DNA of 64,000 bases. Source: Sarcomyxa edulis (Eukaryota > Basidiomycota > Agaricomycetes > Agaricales > Mycenaceae). This document shows positions 35,258 through 47,400 of the stretch, piece by piece. Below the pieces are notes generated by a model. It was not told the origin of the DNA. It made no database searches and saw only the letters and a program-made list of their open reading frames with translations. Each line of letters opens with the position of its first letter. Position 1 is the first letter of the stretch. The position numbers and the translations under genes were made by a program. The DNA lies in contig QUOL01000026.1 of the NCBI GenBank assembly GCA_009761415.1, positions 186,001 through 250,000 of the forward strand, written 5' to 3'.

Positions 35258-37625
35258 ATGTCTGACACTGAATCCTTTGCTGATCATGCCCCCCCTGATA
35301 CCATCTCTAACACTGGTTCACCAGTCAAACGAAGCTTGAGAGGAGTCGCAGCACATATCACCATACCGATACCTTTCGACGAGAGGCGCAAAACCCACGA
35401 TAGCGAAATGAGTAGCCACTGGATCGGAGGAATGCCGCCCCGAGATTTCCTCGACAAATTCATGCCTCTGTCGCCCGAACATGCCTTTCGCTCAATAAAG
35501 AAAGAGCACTTCGACGCTATGCCATCTGGAGAGCTGGAGGCTAAGATGTACCCGGAATTCGTGCGTCTCCAATCTCTGACATCTCTGATCGCTGATCTTC
35601 AATGGCTTCTTAGGTCAAACTTGCTCAATGCGCATATCCCAAGGGCAAAGGCAAGAAACCCCAAACCCGCTCTATCCTACCTGGTTACAAGCTCGTGAAC
35701 AGCAGCCGCCATCCCGATCCGAACTCAGAGACTGGTCTCAAAATTGAACCTGATGTCTGCATGTACCCGGACAGTGTCGACACCACTCTTCATCCTACCC
35801 AGTTTGACAAGGCTGCACTGTGGATGGAGTTCAAGTCTGACGATACACAAGACCCATTCAACGACGAAGGAACCTTATTGCGTCATTCGAAACGGAGAGA
35901 TTCATGCAGGGGCCAACTGGTCAGCTATGCTACCGAACTCTGCTCTCGTCAACATCGACTCTTTGCTTTCTCGATCTATCTCGGCGATCCTTGGGTCCGC
36001 TTCATCCTCTGGGATCGCTCTGGAGCTATAGTGACGAGACGATTCAACTTCCGAGAGGACGGCAATCTACTAGCCGAGTTCTTCTGGCGATTCTCACATC
36101 TTTCGGACGAAGAACGCGGAATGGATCCTACAGTCTCTCTTGCGACGAGCGAGGAGGCGAAGATTGCCAAAGAGAAACTGTCACGTTGGAAGAACACTCA
36201 AGAACGACCTGTCTACAAGTTCCTTGTGCCAGACAACAAGAAAGGGATGCGCGAATTCCTCGCGTGGGGCTCCATGGCCAACGCAGACTCTATGATAGGA
36301 AGAGCCACACGAGCGTATCCCGTTTACGAGGTCGCCACCAATAAGGTGATGTTTTTGAAGGATTCATGGCGTTCCTATGAGGAAGGGATGCTGAAGGAGT
36401 CGGATACGTTGAAGATACTGAATAAGGCAGGCGTTCGATATGTCCCGAAATTTGTATGCGGTGATGACCTAGGTCATGAGACGAGGACCGATACTTTTGT
36501 GACGAGCAAGTGGCGGATCGGGAAAGGCACGCTAAGGCCCCGAAAGCACAATCGCTTTGTAGAGGACTGCGTTGGGATGCCTCTCAAAAGTTTCCGTTCT
36601 ACGAAGCAGTTCATGACGGTCGTATATCATGCCTTCCTAGGTGAGCTTGATATTACCTCTGTTATCGGAACGTACTGATGGGCATTTCTGCAGCCCATGA
36701 AGATGCGTACACCAAGTGCGGTCTGTTACACCGGGATATCAGTGCCCCGAATATCCTTATCGATGAGAATGGTAATGGAATTCTGAACGATTGGGATTAT
36801 GCGAGGACTGTCGAGGGTATCGAGAGTGGACCTCGACAGCAGGATCGCACGGTGAGTCCACGAAATTTCATGACATTGCATGACGCTGATGCCATTGTTC
36901 CTCTTCTATAGGGGACTTGGCCATTCCTCTCGTCTGCCCTCCTCCAGAACCCGAAGAAACCGCACAAAGTTCAAGACGACATGGAGTCTTTTATTCACGT
37001 GGTCACCTACCACGGTCTCCGGTATATGGAACACAACCAGCCTCACAAGGTTGCCCCTATGATGGAAGCTCTTTTTGACGAGTATCGTGTAGATGGGGAA
37101 GGGAACGATGTCGGTGGAAACAACAAGTATGCGAACTTCTTAAGCCGCCAGATCATCACGAGAACCTTTGCTTTCGACTTTCCCCCCTTGACTCTATGGC
37201 TCGACTCTGCATTCGATCTTGTGCAGGCCTGGATACTCAGGAACCTGACAATGAGAATAGGTGGCGAAGTATCGGAAGACACTCCTACCACCCCCTTCGA
37301 CAACCACGAGACCTTGCGGCGAATATGGGAAGACTGCATCGCACAGCCGAATTGGCCTGACAAAGACAGGACCCACGACCAACTGGACGCAGCTCGGAAG
37401 AAGGCTGCAGCGTTGGCCGCAGCGATGGCTGATGCTAACGCTGAAGCAGATTCTCCAAGTCAATCTCGGGCATCGAAGAGAACACGCGATGACGGCGAAG
37501 AGGATGCTGAGGTCGAACGACCGACCACACCGAAACGACATAGGACGCTGGATAAACCGACAGCCAGGTCCAGGACCCCCTCTAGATCGGAGAGCAAGAA
37601 CCGTCGATCCACAAGGTTGAAGTAG
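35258..37625 (+). CDS. fungal-type protein kinase FunK1, copy 3
   Basis: Exons 35258-35560, 35614-36640, 36694-36851 and 36912-37625; introns 53, 53 and 60 nt; 733 aa, the same length as copy 1. N-terminus MSDTESFADHAPPDTISNTG as in copy 1; the second half of exon 1 (LSPEHAFRSIKKEHF) matches copies 4 and 5; the end of exon 2 (SYEEGMLKESDTLKILNKAG) is identical to copy 2; the C-terminal exon, with tail RSRTPSRSESKNRRSTRLK, again matches copy 1. Catalytic loop LLHRDISAPNILID and NDWDYAR are intact. The block-wise similarity indicates gene conversion or recombination among the copies. It converges on the GH16 gene. Confidence 0.9.
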
Positions 37626-37754
37626 GTAGACGACCTTGATCACGCAGTACATTCTACGCATACACATATGTACATTATTTTCATCATTTTCGAGCGTAGA
37701 GCTATACCTATATGCGCTATAATAATACTAACGCACTGATTTACATCCTGAGCG

Positions 37755-38113
37755 TGCGGATTGCTGGCACTCCGGAAGTACTTTTGACTCAAATCATCCT
37801 CGTCCTCCACGCCATCTTATGAAGAAATTGAGTTTGTTAGCACTTGATCTCGTATACATCTACATCTATTCAATGATAGGGCTAACCAGCGCCAAATGTT
37901 CCTCATTGATAAATCGTGATAGACGCAAAATCGAAATAAGCATCCGTAAACCCAGACGGATTGTTGTTGACGAAGTCTAGTAGAGGTGCAGTCAGTTGGA
38001 CCGTTGATCATGGTGGAGTTCTCTAAATCACGCACCGACGCAAGTGGATGGGCAAGTTGTCAAGAAGTAGACGTTCCCGGCCCAATCCCCACCTGTTTCG
38101 GATGGAGAAGGAC
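37755..38113. repeat. source copy of the GH16-tail direct repeat
   Basis: Partner of 34366-34728 in direct orientation, differing at only a few positions. Together the two copies bracket FunK1 copy 3, so the duplicated unit was FunK1 plus the neighbouring GH16 3' end. Confidence 0.85.
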
Positions 38114-39326
38114 GATCAGCGATGGCACTCGATGTAGTTGAGGAGAAGAAAGGTACATACAGAGAGTGAGATCCACGATGATGTTGTGTTGATCAAAGTG
38201 CTCCGTAAGATCACAGCTGGTATTTGGGAACAATGCTGATGGCGTTCCCTGGATAGGAATCAGAACATTCAGTATATCTCGAAAAAGGAACACGAGGGCT
38301 CGAATTTTCACCCAGTTATCAGTATCGACAGTAGGGGATCCCTCAAAGACATCAGGAGGTACAGTTGAGTCAGTGCGAGACCAGAACCAGATTTTGATGA
38401 AAGACGTTGTGCGCTCCATGGCGTACCTAATGATTTTATCATAAGGATAGGAAAGACATTCGCAATGCAGCAAACTTACCATCCGCCTCCGTTATCGTTA
38501 AATGTCGGTCCATAGCTGCGTGCGTCATTCAATAGAACACCGCATCCCGCGTTACCAGTGGCTGCTCCATCACAATTGTCTCCTGTCGCAGTTCTACGAG
38601 GATTTAAGTAGTTTGATCTGTGATAGGAAGACGATATTTACCCAGTCATGTCGCGCGAGTCAGGCATGGTACATCCTGTGAGGAGTCCACTGAATAAATT
38701 AGCAAACTCAGAGAAAGTAGAAGACAAACCCGCGTCAGTATGGAGAACAGCGCCGTTCGGTCCTTGATCGTTGACCCCCTCGAGAATATCGACTTCTCCC
38801 TGAATGCAAAGAACTAAGGACCGACATTCAAGTAAAAAATAAATTATGCTTACCCCAGTCGGCCAATTCGCTTCATTTGTTTCCCAGACGGCAGGCCACG
38901 TACCACACCCTTGTGGCATGTGTCTGATATTGAATCTGCGAGAGGTAAACCAACGAGAACGATAAGCTAAGGGACTGTTCGAAGAGAGAAGGAATAATAT
39001 ACGCACACCGCAACGTGCGTAGTGTACACATCGTTTGAACGAATCCTGACTGAATTCCTACCAGGGCCGTTTGGATCGAGGATGGTGGTATCATCAGCAC
39101 GTAGGATGAATGCGTCATCAGACGCGTATGAGAGATTCTGGGCGACGGCTGTGGGCATGTCGACGTAGTTGACGCGTCCGTTTGTAGGGTCCGGAATGGC
39201 TTCCCAGTTGAACGAGGAGAAAAAATCGGGGCCTACGACGCTTTGTGAGACGGAGTATGTAGCTGCTAGTCCATGTCCGGCAAAGTAGAGGATGGTCAGA
39301 GCGATGAACATGGTAGGAAAGGTCAT
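37903..39326 (-). CDS. glycoside hydrolase family 16 protein, secreted
   Basis: Probable beta-glucan-active GH16 enzyme (endo-1,3(4)-beta-glucanase-like), acting outside the cell or in the cell wall. It starts MTFPTMFIALTILYFAGHGL, a signal peptide, followed by the mature FNWEAIPDPTNGRVNYVDM. The catalytic motif GEVDILEGVND (ExDxxE) is present, with HMPQGCGTWPAVWET before it, both typical of the family. The last exons give NVYFLTTCPSTCV, then after an intron DFVNNNPSGFTDAYFDFASI and TIYQ, with the stop at 37903-37905. Several short introns interrupt the gene. The last part is duplicated at 34.4-34.7 kb. It converges with FunK1 copy 3, only 277 bp apart. Confidence 0.88.
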
Positions 39327-40633
39327 GATGCTCGAACGACAGTGGAGTGGGCACTAGGAGGTCCACCGTACACGATTTATAAACTTGTGGGACAGGTACC
39401 ATCTGCAACATCGGTACCTTCAAAACAAGATGGAAGGTCTGTCGCTGCGTTCAATCACAGGCACGCATGTCAAGGGTATACATTCCAACGAATGATGGAC
39501 GGGCTATGGATACAAAGCGCATTCTTATAGGACGTATTGCGGCGCGAAGATAGGGAAGCGGAACTTTTTTTTGGCGAAGGTTCTTTGACATAGACCTAGT
39601 AAAAGTCCGGTTGCGTGGCATAAGCAACTAACGTGAGAGGAGCTCGCAGAGGAACAGCACGTCTAGAAGGTCGAGAGAAATCTGTTCGTCAGTCCTCTTC
39701 AATGTGAAGCGGGGGCTTACTTCGAGATGTTGAAACCAGTCTCATTTTGTACTCTTGCGGGCTCTAAATTTAGCAACGCCATTCCACCTAGAACGTGATG
39801 ATACGTGCACCATACACATCTCTCGGAATATCTGCGGAATGAGTCGAATTGAGAGCGATCTTTCAGAAGAAGTCGTGTCAGGACGTTTCAGAGTTGGACA
39901 TCGTCGTTGAGAGACTGGAGGATGAGAGGTTAGAACGTCAGTAAAGCGATTTGGAGACATCTACAAAAAAAGAAAGTCCATAGTAGAGCGTGCCTTCGTC
40001 TGCGACGGAAGACCCTATTGACCTGATCTTTGAAGATTCAGGCGCGCCTGGCAAGTGCGTACAGCTCAGTCGATCACTCGACTCGGGTCCGATAGAGGAG
40101 TGATTTTGAAAGATGAGGTGTTACAAAAGCGCTTGGAAAAGAGAAGATTTTCTGGGAATTTTGATCAGTCGCAGCTCGCCGTGCTGAGGTTTTCAGATGG
40201 TGAAATTCAGATGGTTTATAGGATCAAATGGCTACAAAAGACTTGAGTATGCCAGTATGCGACTCGAAGTCATGAGCACCCGGATCTGGTTCATTGATTC
40301 CACGATCTGCAGTCTTATCGACTTTTAGATGGGAGTCGCTCGCAAGGAGGTGATGACCGACCAGAACGAGAGTTACAGAGATGGGACTCGGGGAAGAAAG
40401 GTCGATGGGCATGATGTTGGAATCTCAAGTTGACGAGGTTGAGTCCGGTCTTGGTGTCGCGACTCGGACTCGGACTTCCCGGACTTCCTCCTAGTCTCTT
40501 TCCCTCTTCTTCCTGGTACTCACCTGCACCGCCGTTCACAATCTTTTGAGGTTCTGACAATCATTGCTAAATTCATCGTTTCGTGCGTAGAGAAACAATC
40601 CGTCATTGACCGAAGAAATTACTCTTTTGAGCC
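39327..40633. other. intergenic
   Basis: Promoter side of the GH16 gene followed by about 1.2 kb with no recognisable coding segment; open frames are short and of odd composition. Confidence 0.4.
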
Positions 40634-40938
40634 TTGACGTGTCGAACTTTCCTGAACCCTGCTCTTGACGGACTCTAGCGAACACAATTCAGTCCAGCTC
40701 CCCTCCTACGTATACTATGCTTACCCCCAGATCCAAATGAGTTTGGGGATAATTGACACCTCGTTCGATCGGAGGTCTTCAACGCGCCAATTGAAGAAAT
40801 CCTCGCAGTCGGCGCTTTCCTGTCCGGTCTCCTCCTCAGGAGCGATTTTGAATATCTACGTGATCAAGAGAGGAGACTCGCTGGGGAAGTTGGTGTTGAT
40901 ATTGCGCGGAAAATGCTCCCTGACCGGAATGCCCGAAT
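40634..40938 (+). pseudogene. internally deleted F-box/LRR remnant
   Basis: One frame reads LTCRTFLNPALDGL, a TAG stop, then TQFSPAPLLRILCLPPDPNE; this corresponds to LTCRTFLNPALDELWRHQSS and GPLLRCFPPDVYEF of the intact F-box gene at 44.1-45.7 kb. After another stop (near 40752) it continues APIEEILAVGAFLSGLLL and LRDQERRLAGEVGVDIARKM, which corresponds to the extreme C-terminus of the same gene (IEAAAFLSGLF, REQERSLALEVGVDVVRTMF). The whole leucine-rich part between is missing. It lies on the opposite strand to its intact relative. Clearly a decayed, collapsed copy. Confidence 0.75.
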
Positions 40939-41482
40939 GTGAGTCTCGTTCTTTGTTCCTATCGATCTCATCATCAATCGGAATTTCTCGTAGTCGCTCA
41001 ATTCACTTCGGTGTTTCCCTCGTCAAGTCTTGATGTTTTGCGGTCTTAGCCTATTCGATAGGGAACCTTGTTGGAATCTTAACTCTCTCACTCCCTCTGG
41101 ATCTGACCTCGTCGTATCGATTGTCGTTCTGTGCTGATGATACGATCGGCCCTAGCTAGGTTCGGACTCGTGCGTTCCTACCTCTTCTTTGTGATTCCCG
41201 CTCAAGGGGTGAGTATCATTAGGTGATTTGCGGGGTTGAGCTTCACTGCGTGTTTGTAGCAGTGTATGTATGGCCTGCGCGATGCATTTGCCTCCGCAAC
41301 TAGATCACAGCGAGCCACTACAGTCCTCTGTATCGCTGCGTTTGTTGCCTACGTATGCAATCAAGCTTCATCAAATTTCAACAAATATCCGATCTGTAAA
41401 AGTTGTTCGGAGGGCTCAGAGAGTCCTCCAACTCTTCACAGCATCGATTACTCGCATTACTCTACTACCCGACCTATCGTCT
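40939..41482. other. intergenic
   Basis: Nothing recognised. Short plus-strand frames here extend into the antisense of the BTB gene and are rejected. Confidence 0.4.
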
Positions 41483-42367
41483 CTATATCGTAGTGGGAAG
41501 CGCCTCCAAACAACCCTTGATATCACGAAGCGTATTCACTTTATTATAATTCCTTCGCCCACACCTACACTTGGCCGCCCAACACACTATCGTCTCGGGC
41601 CATTCCTCCATATCCACACTACACAAAACATCCCCCATAGGCCTCCGATCCATCTCCAAAAACATCGCCATCTTCAACTCCCGCCACGTATGGTTATCAA
41701 TCTCCTGCCCACACGCACAATGTGGGAGACTCGAGTTACCCAGATCGAATTCTTCTTCGCTGTCGATTTTTCGTTTGAACATGTCACGACGCCTCCGATG
41801 CAGGTTCAACAGATTCAAGAGGTCGATGGAACGAAGGCGCTGCAGTGTTTCGTGGTGTTCTTCATCATACAACGATAGACGAAGAGTATACTTCGAGGCC
41901 AGTTTCGCTTCTTCCTCCCATCCGAACCGTGTCGCAACCGCATACAACTTTAACGGCTCTTCCAAAAACGAAGGCGCCGTTATACTAGCCCGAATCGCAC
42001 CAAGCGGACCCGGTGCATCCCATCGCTCAGCCAGATTTGCTAAATCCTCTACATCCTCGTACGTCTCCAATCTCGATGCCTTCAGCCCACTCACCATCCT
42101 CAATATTCTATCTAGTACGACATCCTTCACATCGATCGGTATGGGTGCTGCAATGTTGGTACCTGTGGAGAACATACTTCGGAACATGCCACAGGTATTG
42201 CGAAGCGTAAACGATGGGACGCGGTATAACGTTCCTTCGATGGACGACAGGACCACATCTGCTTCTGCTGAATCGAATGGCGCTCGGTATTCTGGGGAGT
42301 TTGAGATGGAGCTCGAGCTCGAGTCGGTGATAGGTGACGTAGGGTCTGCTTGGCTTGAACTAGCCAT
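41483..42367 (-). CDS. BTB/POZ domain protein
   Basis: Single-exon protein of 294 aa starting MASSSQADPTSPITDSSSSS. A BTB/POZ fold follows: FDSAEADVVLSSIEGTLYRV, PSFTLRNTCGMFRSMFSTG, then IPIDVKDVVLDRILRMVSGL and a BACK-like helical part (LANLAERWDAPGPLGAIRAS, LKLYAVATRFGWEEEAKLAS). The C-terminal part has Cys/His pairs (PHCACGQEIDNH, VCWAAKCRCGRR) that could bind zinc. BTB proteins of this agaricomycete type act as adaptors, possibly for CUL3 ubiquitin ligases; here that is inference. The start ATG at 42367 is chosen because the open frame upstream of it has only a TTG. A degraded relative lies at 48.3-48.8 kb. Confidence 0.85.
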   Translation of the reverse strand: MASSSQADPTSPITDSSSSSISNSPEYRAPFDSAEADVVLSSIEGTLYRVPSFTLRNTCGMFRSMFSTGTNIAAPIPIDVKDVVLDRILRMVSGLKASRLETYEDVEDLANLAERWDAPGPLGAIRASITAPSFLEEPLKLYAVATRFGWEEEAKLASKYTLRLSLYDEEHHETLQRLRSIDLLNLLNLHRRRRDMFKRKIDSEEEFDLGNSSLPHCACGQEIDNHTWRELKMAMFLEMDRRPMGDVLCSVDMEEWPETIVCWAAKCRCGRRNYNKVNTLRDIKGCLEALPTTI

Positions 42368-44101
42368 GTCGCGGATGTTTGTAGTGGGATGCGTCAACGA
42401 GTTTCTAGTCGCAGAGTGTAGCGTGCAGCGTGTAAGACGCGTGTATTCTGGGATTGGCGGAACGATTGGGGAATAAGAAAAAGGGGCGAGGTCGGTAAGG
42501 TACGCATTCTGACTTACCCTATTCCCAGTCTTTATATCTCCCCCACCTCAACCTCGACATACCACATCTCTCCGATCCTTTCGTACCAGATGATTGCCGT
42601 CCCATTCCATTTCTGCAGCAGGTCCTCGGTGATATAAGTGGGTCATTAACGAAACACTCAGCAAAGTCCATAAATATGCAGGATTGTCGCAGGCCAACAC
42701 ACCCACTGTGTCGCAGATCCAAGTGGGTCACGATCTTCGTGATTCAAGTTGGATCGTGAGTGATGTATACTGTCAACTTATCGTTCATCTGCCGTCGGCT
42801 TCCAATCGATATCATGACGATGGTGGCTTCTCCGCCCTGAAGCCGGTTATTTTCAGACGTCCGTCATGATATTATCACGGACTACTCTCATCGTCCGAGC
42901 ATCAACGGAGTTTCTGACAAGCGTAGAATCCAAAGCGAACACACTTCGAGCCTCGAGGATGCCTCGAGGCAGATTGTCGTGTCTACGACATGCTTTATCT
43001 TCGCATGCCATCTAGATGCGAAAGGGCAGTGTCGAGGAGACGATTGCCGTTTTCAGAAAATCTTACTAACACAGATGCCCATCTACTTCAGCGAGCTGGT
43101 GATTGGGAGCTCGAGCAATACGGTCTACTTGCGTCCTGAAACGAGTTCAAGAGATCATGTGAACGCGTCGAAACTGCACGAGGATGAAGTCTGGAGCAGT
43201 GAGTTTTCTGTCTTGGAAGCGAGGTCTCGTGCTGCTGTCTTTTATCCTTAGACCTATGTTTAAATCAATGTCATAGATATATCTGAGGTCTATAGGAAGT
43301 CAGCCATCGATCTTTTGTTATCGAAGACCAGTGAGCATGTAATATCTTTCTCATCCGACGCTCACATCCACCCTCAAAAAGACATATGTATAGAGGTATT
43401 GTCTGGTACGCTCTCTCCGAGACAAGGCTCTGAATCACGACGGGATTCAGATATTTACGACTTTGTAGAGTCTCTGATCTCGCTGGTGAGGAGAGAAATT
43501 AAATCTCAACCATAGGTCCATCACGGTGTTCAAGGTCATGCACGGTGCCACTCCTAGCCATTGCCTAGCCACTTGGCAAGTCGCGATCGGCCGTCGTCGG
43601 CATTGGTATTTGCGCGTATTGTTCACTTTTTTTTTGTTTCAATGTCAAGATCAAGTTGAGATCAAGTCAAGATTAATACGCGAGTTACTTATGGTTTCGT
43701 TCTACGAGTCCTTGACTAAGACTGGTTGTTTGTCTGTAGACTTCTATTCAAATACAATCCCCGCATTGAACGACCTGCAACAATCTGAGGCATTTTTCGC
43801 GTGACGCGTCATTCTCAAGACGTGCTGAAGCTGCTGGAAACAAACGACACAGAAGGACTATTATATATACATCCTACGAGGGGTACGGATTCAGAGGCCA
43901 GTCCTAGGAGAGAGGTAGTGAAGATACTGACAAGTTCTTCCCAATTGGAACAGTTGGTTGACGGAGTAAAACCGCGAAACATCAAAATTTGGCGAGGCAC
44001 CGATGGAACACCGAAACGAGCGACTATGACATCGGGTCAATATGATAATACGTGGGGTATATAGGTGCGTGGCGAGATAGACTCACATTGAGGCATTCCG
44101 T
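42368..44101. other. mostly intergenic; possible small plus-strand gene, unproven
   Basis: 42368-42730 is the BTB upstream region, part of which is repeated at 48690-48840. Between 42979 and 44064 a series of plus-strand frames (PIYFSELVIGSSSNTVYLRP, then DICIEVLSGTLSPRQG, then HSQDVLKLLETNDTEGLLYI) could be exons of one hypothetical gene, but I could not join them with consistent phases and recognise no family. Confidence 0.3.
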
Positions 44102-45749
44102 TCAAAACATTGTCCGCACGACGTCAACGCCTACTTCCAGTGCTAAACTCCTCTCTTGCTCCCGAACTTGAGAGAAAACCTCGAGAAGAAAAGACACTTG
44201 GTACCAAGAATCTGCGTCTCGATTCCAATCTGCGACTTGGAGACCGCTCAACTGCAGTCCTGGGAAGAGACCAGACAGGAAAGCGGCGGCTTCGATGGGC
44301 TCTTTGATTGGGGAGTCGTAGACGTCAAATTGCCCGAGATAGTGACCACAAAATTTTCCTCCAGGTTTAACGCGACGATAATCATCAGGGATACGTCGCG
44401 CATCGATGGCGAGTCCAAGATTCTCCAGGTGCGGGCAGTGAATTGCGAATGGGATGAGGCCGCTAAGAGTGATTTTGCTATCATGAATACGCCTTTCCCC
44501 TGATACGAAGACCAGAGAAACCAACTTCGGCCATGCCAAGGCCATGTCGCTAAGCAAAGCATCATCGAAACCGAATTCGCAGTTCATGTCGATGGACACG
44601 GATTTCAGATTCTTGAGCTTAAGAAGAGGCAGAATGTTGGCCGGCGTGATGATGGGAATGTGGATTTGGGGCCAAGGTGCGTGTATAGCTATGGCTACGG
44701 ATTCAAGAGCCGCCTCGGCTGGGTGGTCGGAAAGCGTCTGGAGAAAGTCCTGTAGATCGGCAGATGTAGAGCGGTGGCATATATTGAACTGGACATGTCG
44801 TAGATGCGTGGATGTGATCAGCTTCAATAGTGAGTCGGCATGGTTAATGTTGTGTATTATGATCGTGAGGTCGGATAGGGAAGGGAAACCTAGTGTATGG
44901 AGATAAATGGAAGGATCAAAGGTTATCGTAACCTCGAGAACCACCAGGGATATAAGGGGTGCAAGGGCAAGGAGTGAGGACTCGTCGAGAGCGAAATCAA
45001 TGAGCTTGAATTCTCGAAGACGAGGTAGCTCCAATGATCCATGGAAGGGGTTACGAGAGAGCAGGGGCTTGTGTATGGGGAGCAGAGACAGGGACTCAAG
45101 ACACGGTGTCGAGTACCTAAGAGTGTTTATGATATCCAGGACTCTATCCTTGTTGACAGTAGAACTTTTCCGCAACCTAATGGTTAACCGAAGGGTTTTG
45201 GTGCTCAAAAAAAGCGAGAGGTAGGGTAAGATTCGATCATGTTGAGATTCCACACACTTGACTCTGGGAAGTAGAGGAGCTGGCAAGCGATAGACACTCA
45301 AATTGTGCAAAAACTGGGCGCTGGGGATGTCGACGTTTACTTGATCAACAAACGGTGTTAGGGATTGGTCAAGAGTGATCTTTTTGATTCGATACGCGTA
45401 GAATTTGACCCGGACCCAATCCTGGGGCGTTGGTGGTCTTATAGTTGACTACATATACCGGTGAGCACAATGTGCTTTCAGGAATGAAGTAAAATTGGCG
45501 TACTTCGGAAGGTTGCCCAAATTCATAAACATCTGGTGGGAAACATCGCAGGAGAGGACCTAGACTAGATTGATGTCGCCAAAGTTCGTCGAGAGCAGGG
45601 TTTAAAAATGTTCGACACGTCAAGGCCAAAGACCTCAAAGTCAAAGACCATAGATCGGCCTCCGAGTTCCACCCTGAGTGCTCGTCAGCTTCCCCAAGAA
45701 AACCAGCGATGATGCTCAAAACATCCAGAATTTCTAGACAGCGGTGCAT
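44102..45749 (-). CDS. F-box / leucine-rich-repeat-like protein
   Basis: 538 aa in two exons, 45749-45469 and 45437-44102. The 31-nt intron between them is unusually short but is needed to join PESTL to PPTPQDWVRVKFYAYRI. The N-terminal F-box reads MHRCLEILDVLSIIAGFLGE, then SLALTCRTFLNPALDELWRH. The rest has leucine-rich spacing: LPYLSLFLSTKTLRLTIRL, PRLREFKLIDFALDESSLLA, FPSLSDLTIIIHNINHADSL, LKNLKSVSIDMNCEFGFDDA and CPHLENLGLAIDA, ending EVGVDVVRTMF. It is the usual agaricomycete F-box architecture, substrate receptor for an SCF ubiquitin ligase; substrate unknown. An internally deleted copy lies at 40.6-40.9 kb. Confidence 0.85.
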
Positions 45750-46229
45750 CCAGTAACTAGTCGAGAAAAAAAGATCAAGGAGGAAGACGACGGGGAAGGA
45801 GACCTTGACGCGCCGCGATGGTTCACTTTTGGTTTTCCTACTCAAAACTCGGCTACCCGAGCCGATGATTATGTTCCTTCTTCACTATTCATTCCGATAT
45901 ACTTGACCTCGCTATAAGAGGTCTTCATCCATACGTAGAAAGCTTCGTATGCATACGGGTTCAACACATCCTGAATGAAACCTACGCGACATCACGGTAC
46001 AACCAAGTGATCTTATGATAGAGGCGACCGAGCGAACGAGAATCGTTCGAATCACCACCATACCCTTTCCATACGCAGTGGGAGGCAGTTTTGGACTTGA
46101 GACCTCGCGATACATGAAGGTTCAGTTGAACAATATGGAGCCCTTGAATATCAGTCATGAAAGAAAAGCTTGAAATGCGCATCAGGACTGTGACTTGCAT
46201 ACCAGGAGACACTAAATATGCAGCTCTCC

Positions 46230-47400
46230 CTATAACCGGGCACGTAACGGAGGCCTTTCATTTTTGGACTCGACAATCGAGGACTCGCCTCTGATGGGGT
46301 CTTGGTCCGTGGAAGACGAGGCCTCCGAGTCCGTGGAGAGTTCATCCTCTTCATCTACAATTGTATCAGATTGTTCGTTGTCTCCAGGAGAAGTCTCTGT
46401 CGTTTTCTGGTCCGGGTCTACGTCCGAGGATACAATCAGTCTATATGAGGTTACAGTATGCTCGAGGAGAACTTACCAGATACGATGTCTTCACCATTAC
46501 CAGTGCGGTCTACTGGTTCGGCGGCCAGCGCAGAAAGCAGGGGAATCTGCTCGAATCCACTCAGGTGCGGTGCCACTCTCGTCATCTGAAGTTGAACCGT
46601 CTGGAAGCTCGAAATCGGCATCTATATACGTGCGTAGAAGAAATTCTTTCTGAGCAGTCTATTGAGACAAAGAATGAGTCCTCTTACAGAAGTAGAATCC
46701 GCAGTCAACCACCTTGAATCTGGCGGCGTTGAGTAAAGGTGCCAAGGTCGTCCAGGATCTATTTTGATGTTTCTAGGAAGGTTGAATGTTGTGGAAAGGA
46801 GTTCGCTCTGTGTAGACCGAGGGTATATGTTGTATACAGCAGTAACGCGAGATTTGAAGAATGAGACTGTCGAGTAACAGTAAGTAAGGTGGTGGTAGTC
46901 TCTGAAATATCGTGATGCACTCACGTGCATTGACAATGCGGCTCGAGCTTGAGGTCTGAGTGTTATATGAGTCGACAGTCGTAGTCCGAGTGGTATTGTT
47001 GTAATTGTTGCGATGATCCACGATGGGCCCGTTGTAGATAATCTGGTCCCCTCGAACATTATTCACGCCGGTCTCCTTCGCGTTACTGATGATCCGAACT
47101 TTGTAGGAATCGAAAGTGGAAAGCGCGGTATGGTAGGAATCGAGGGTAGTGGTCGTGGAGTTGGGTAAGCTGAAAGTTGAGGGTGCGGTTTGATAGGAAT
47201 CGACGCTAGTCGTGGATTTGTGGAAATCTCGGATTGTTTCGGCGGGATATCCAACGACTTTTTTCCCAGTAGCACCGCTAGATATGACGATTCTGGAGGG
47301 AATGGTGTCTTTTCTATGCTTGCGGTCGTTCCTTGCATCTTCATCTTCGCCCTGAACAGCACTGAGTCCGATGGTGAGCTAAACATTGTCATCTTAGATG
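46230..47400 (-). CDS. Asn-rich GDQ-motif protein with repeats and acidic tail (carrier 3)
   Basis: Approximate model; the start is unresolved (near 47300-47400). Reading 47290 down to 46925 in one frame gives SRIVISSGATGKKVVGYPAE, three DSY repeats (TTSVDSYQTAPSTF, TTTTLDSYHTALSTF, STFDSYKVRI), then VNNVRGDQIIYNG, DHRNNYNNTTRTTTVDSYN and SSSSRIVNA. As in the other carriers, a GTGAGT donor follows the motif at once, near 46925. Farther on, exons give SFQTVQLQMTRVAPHLSGFE and, after an intron near 46435-46500, a strongly acidic tail (DTIVDEEDELSTDSEASSST) ending in TAG at 46230-46232. No catalytic domain is seen. The acidic, Ser-rich tail recalls that of carrier 1. Confidence 0.45.

Noticed and set aside
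41270..42476. Long plus-strand frames of 202 and 301 codons
   Set aside because: They are the antisense of the BTB gene, whose domain is clear on the minus strand.
44110..45224. Plus-strand frames opposite the F-box gene
   Set aside because: Shadow frames; the minus strand has F-box and LRR patterns.
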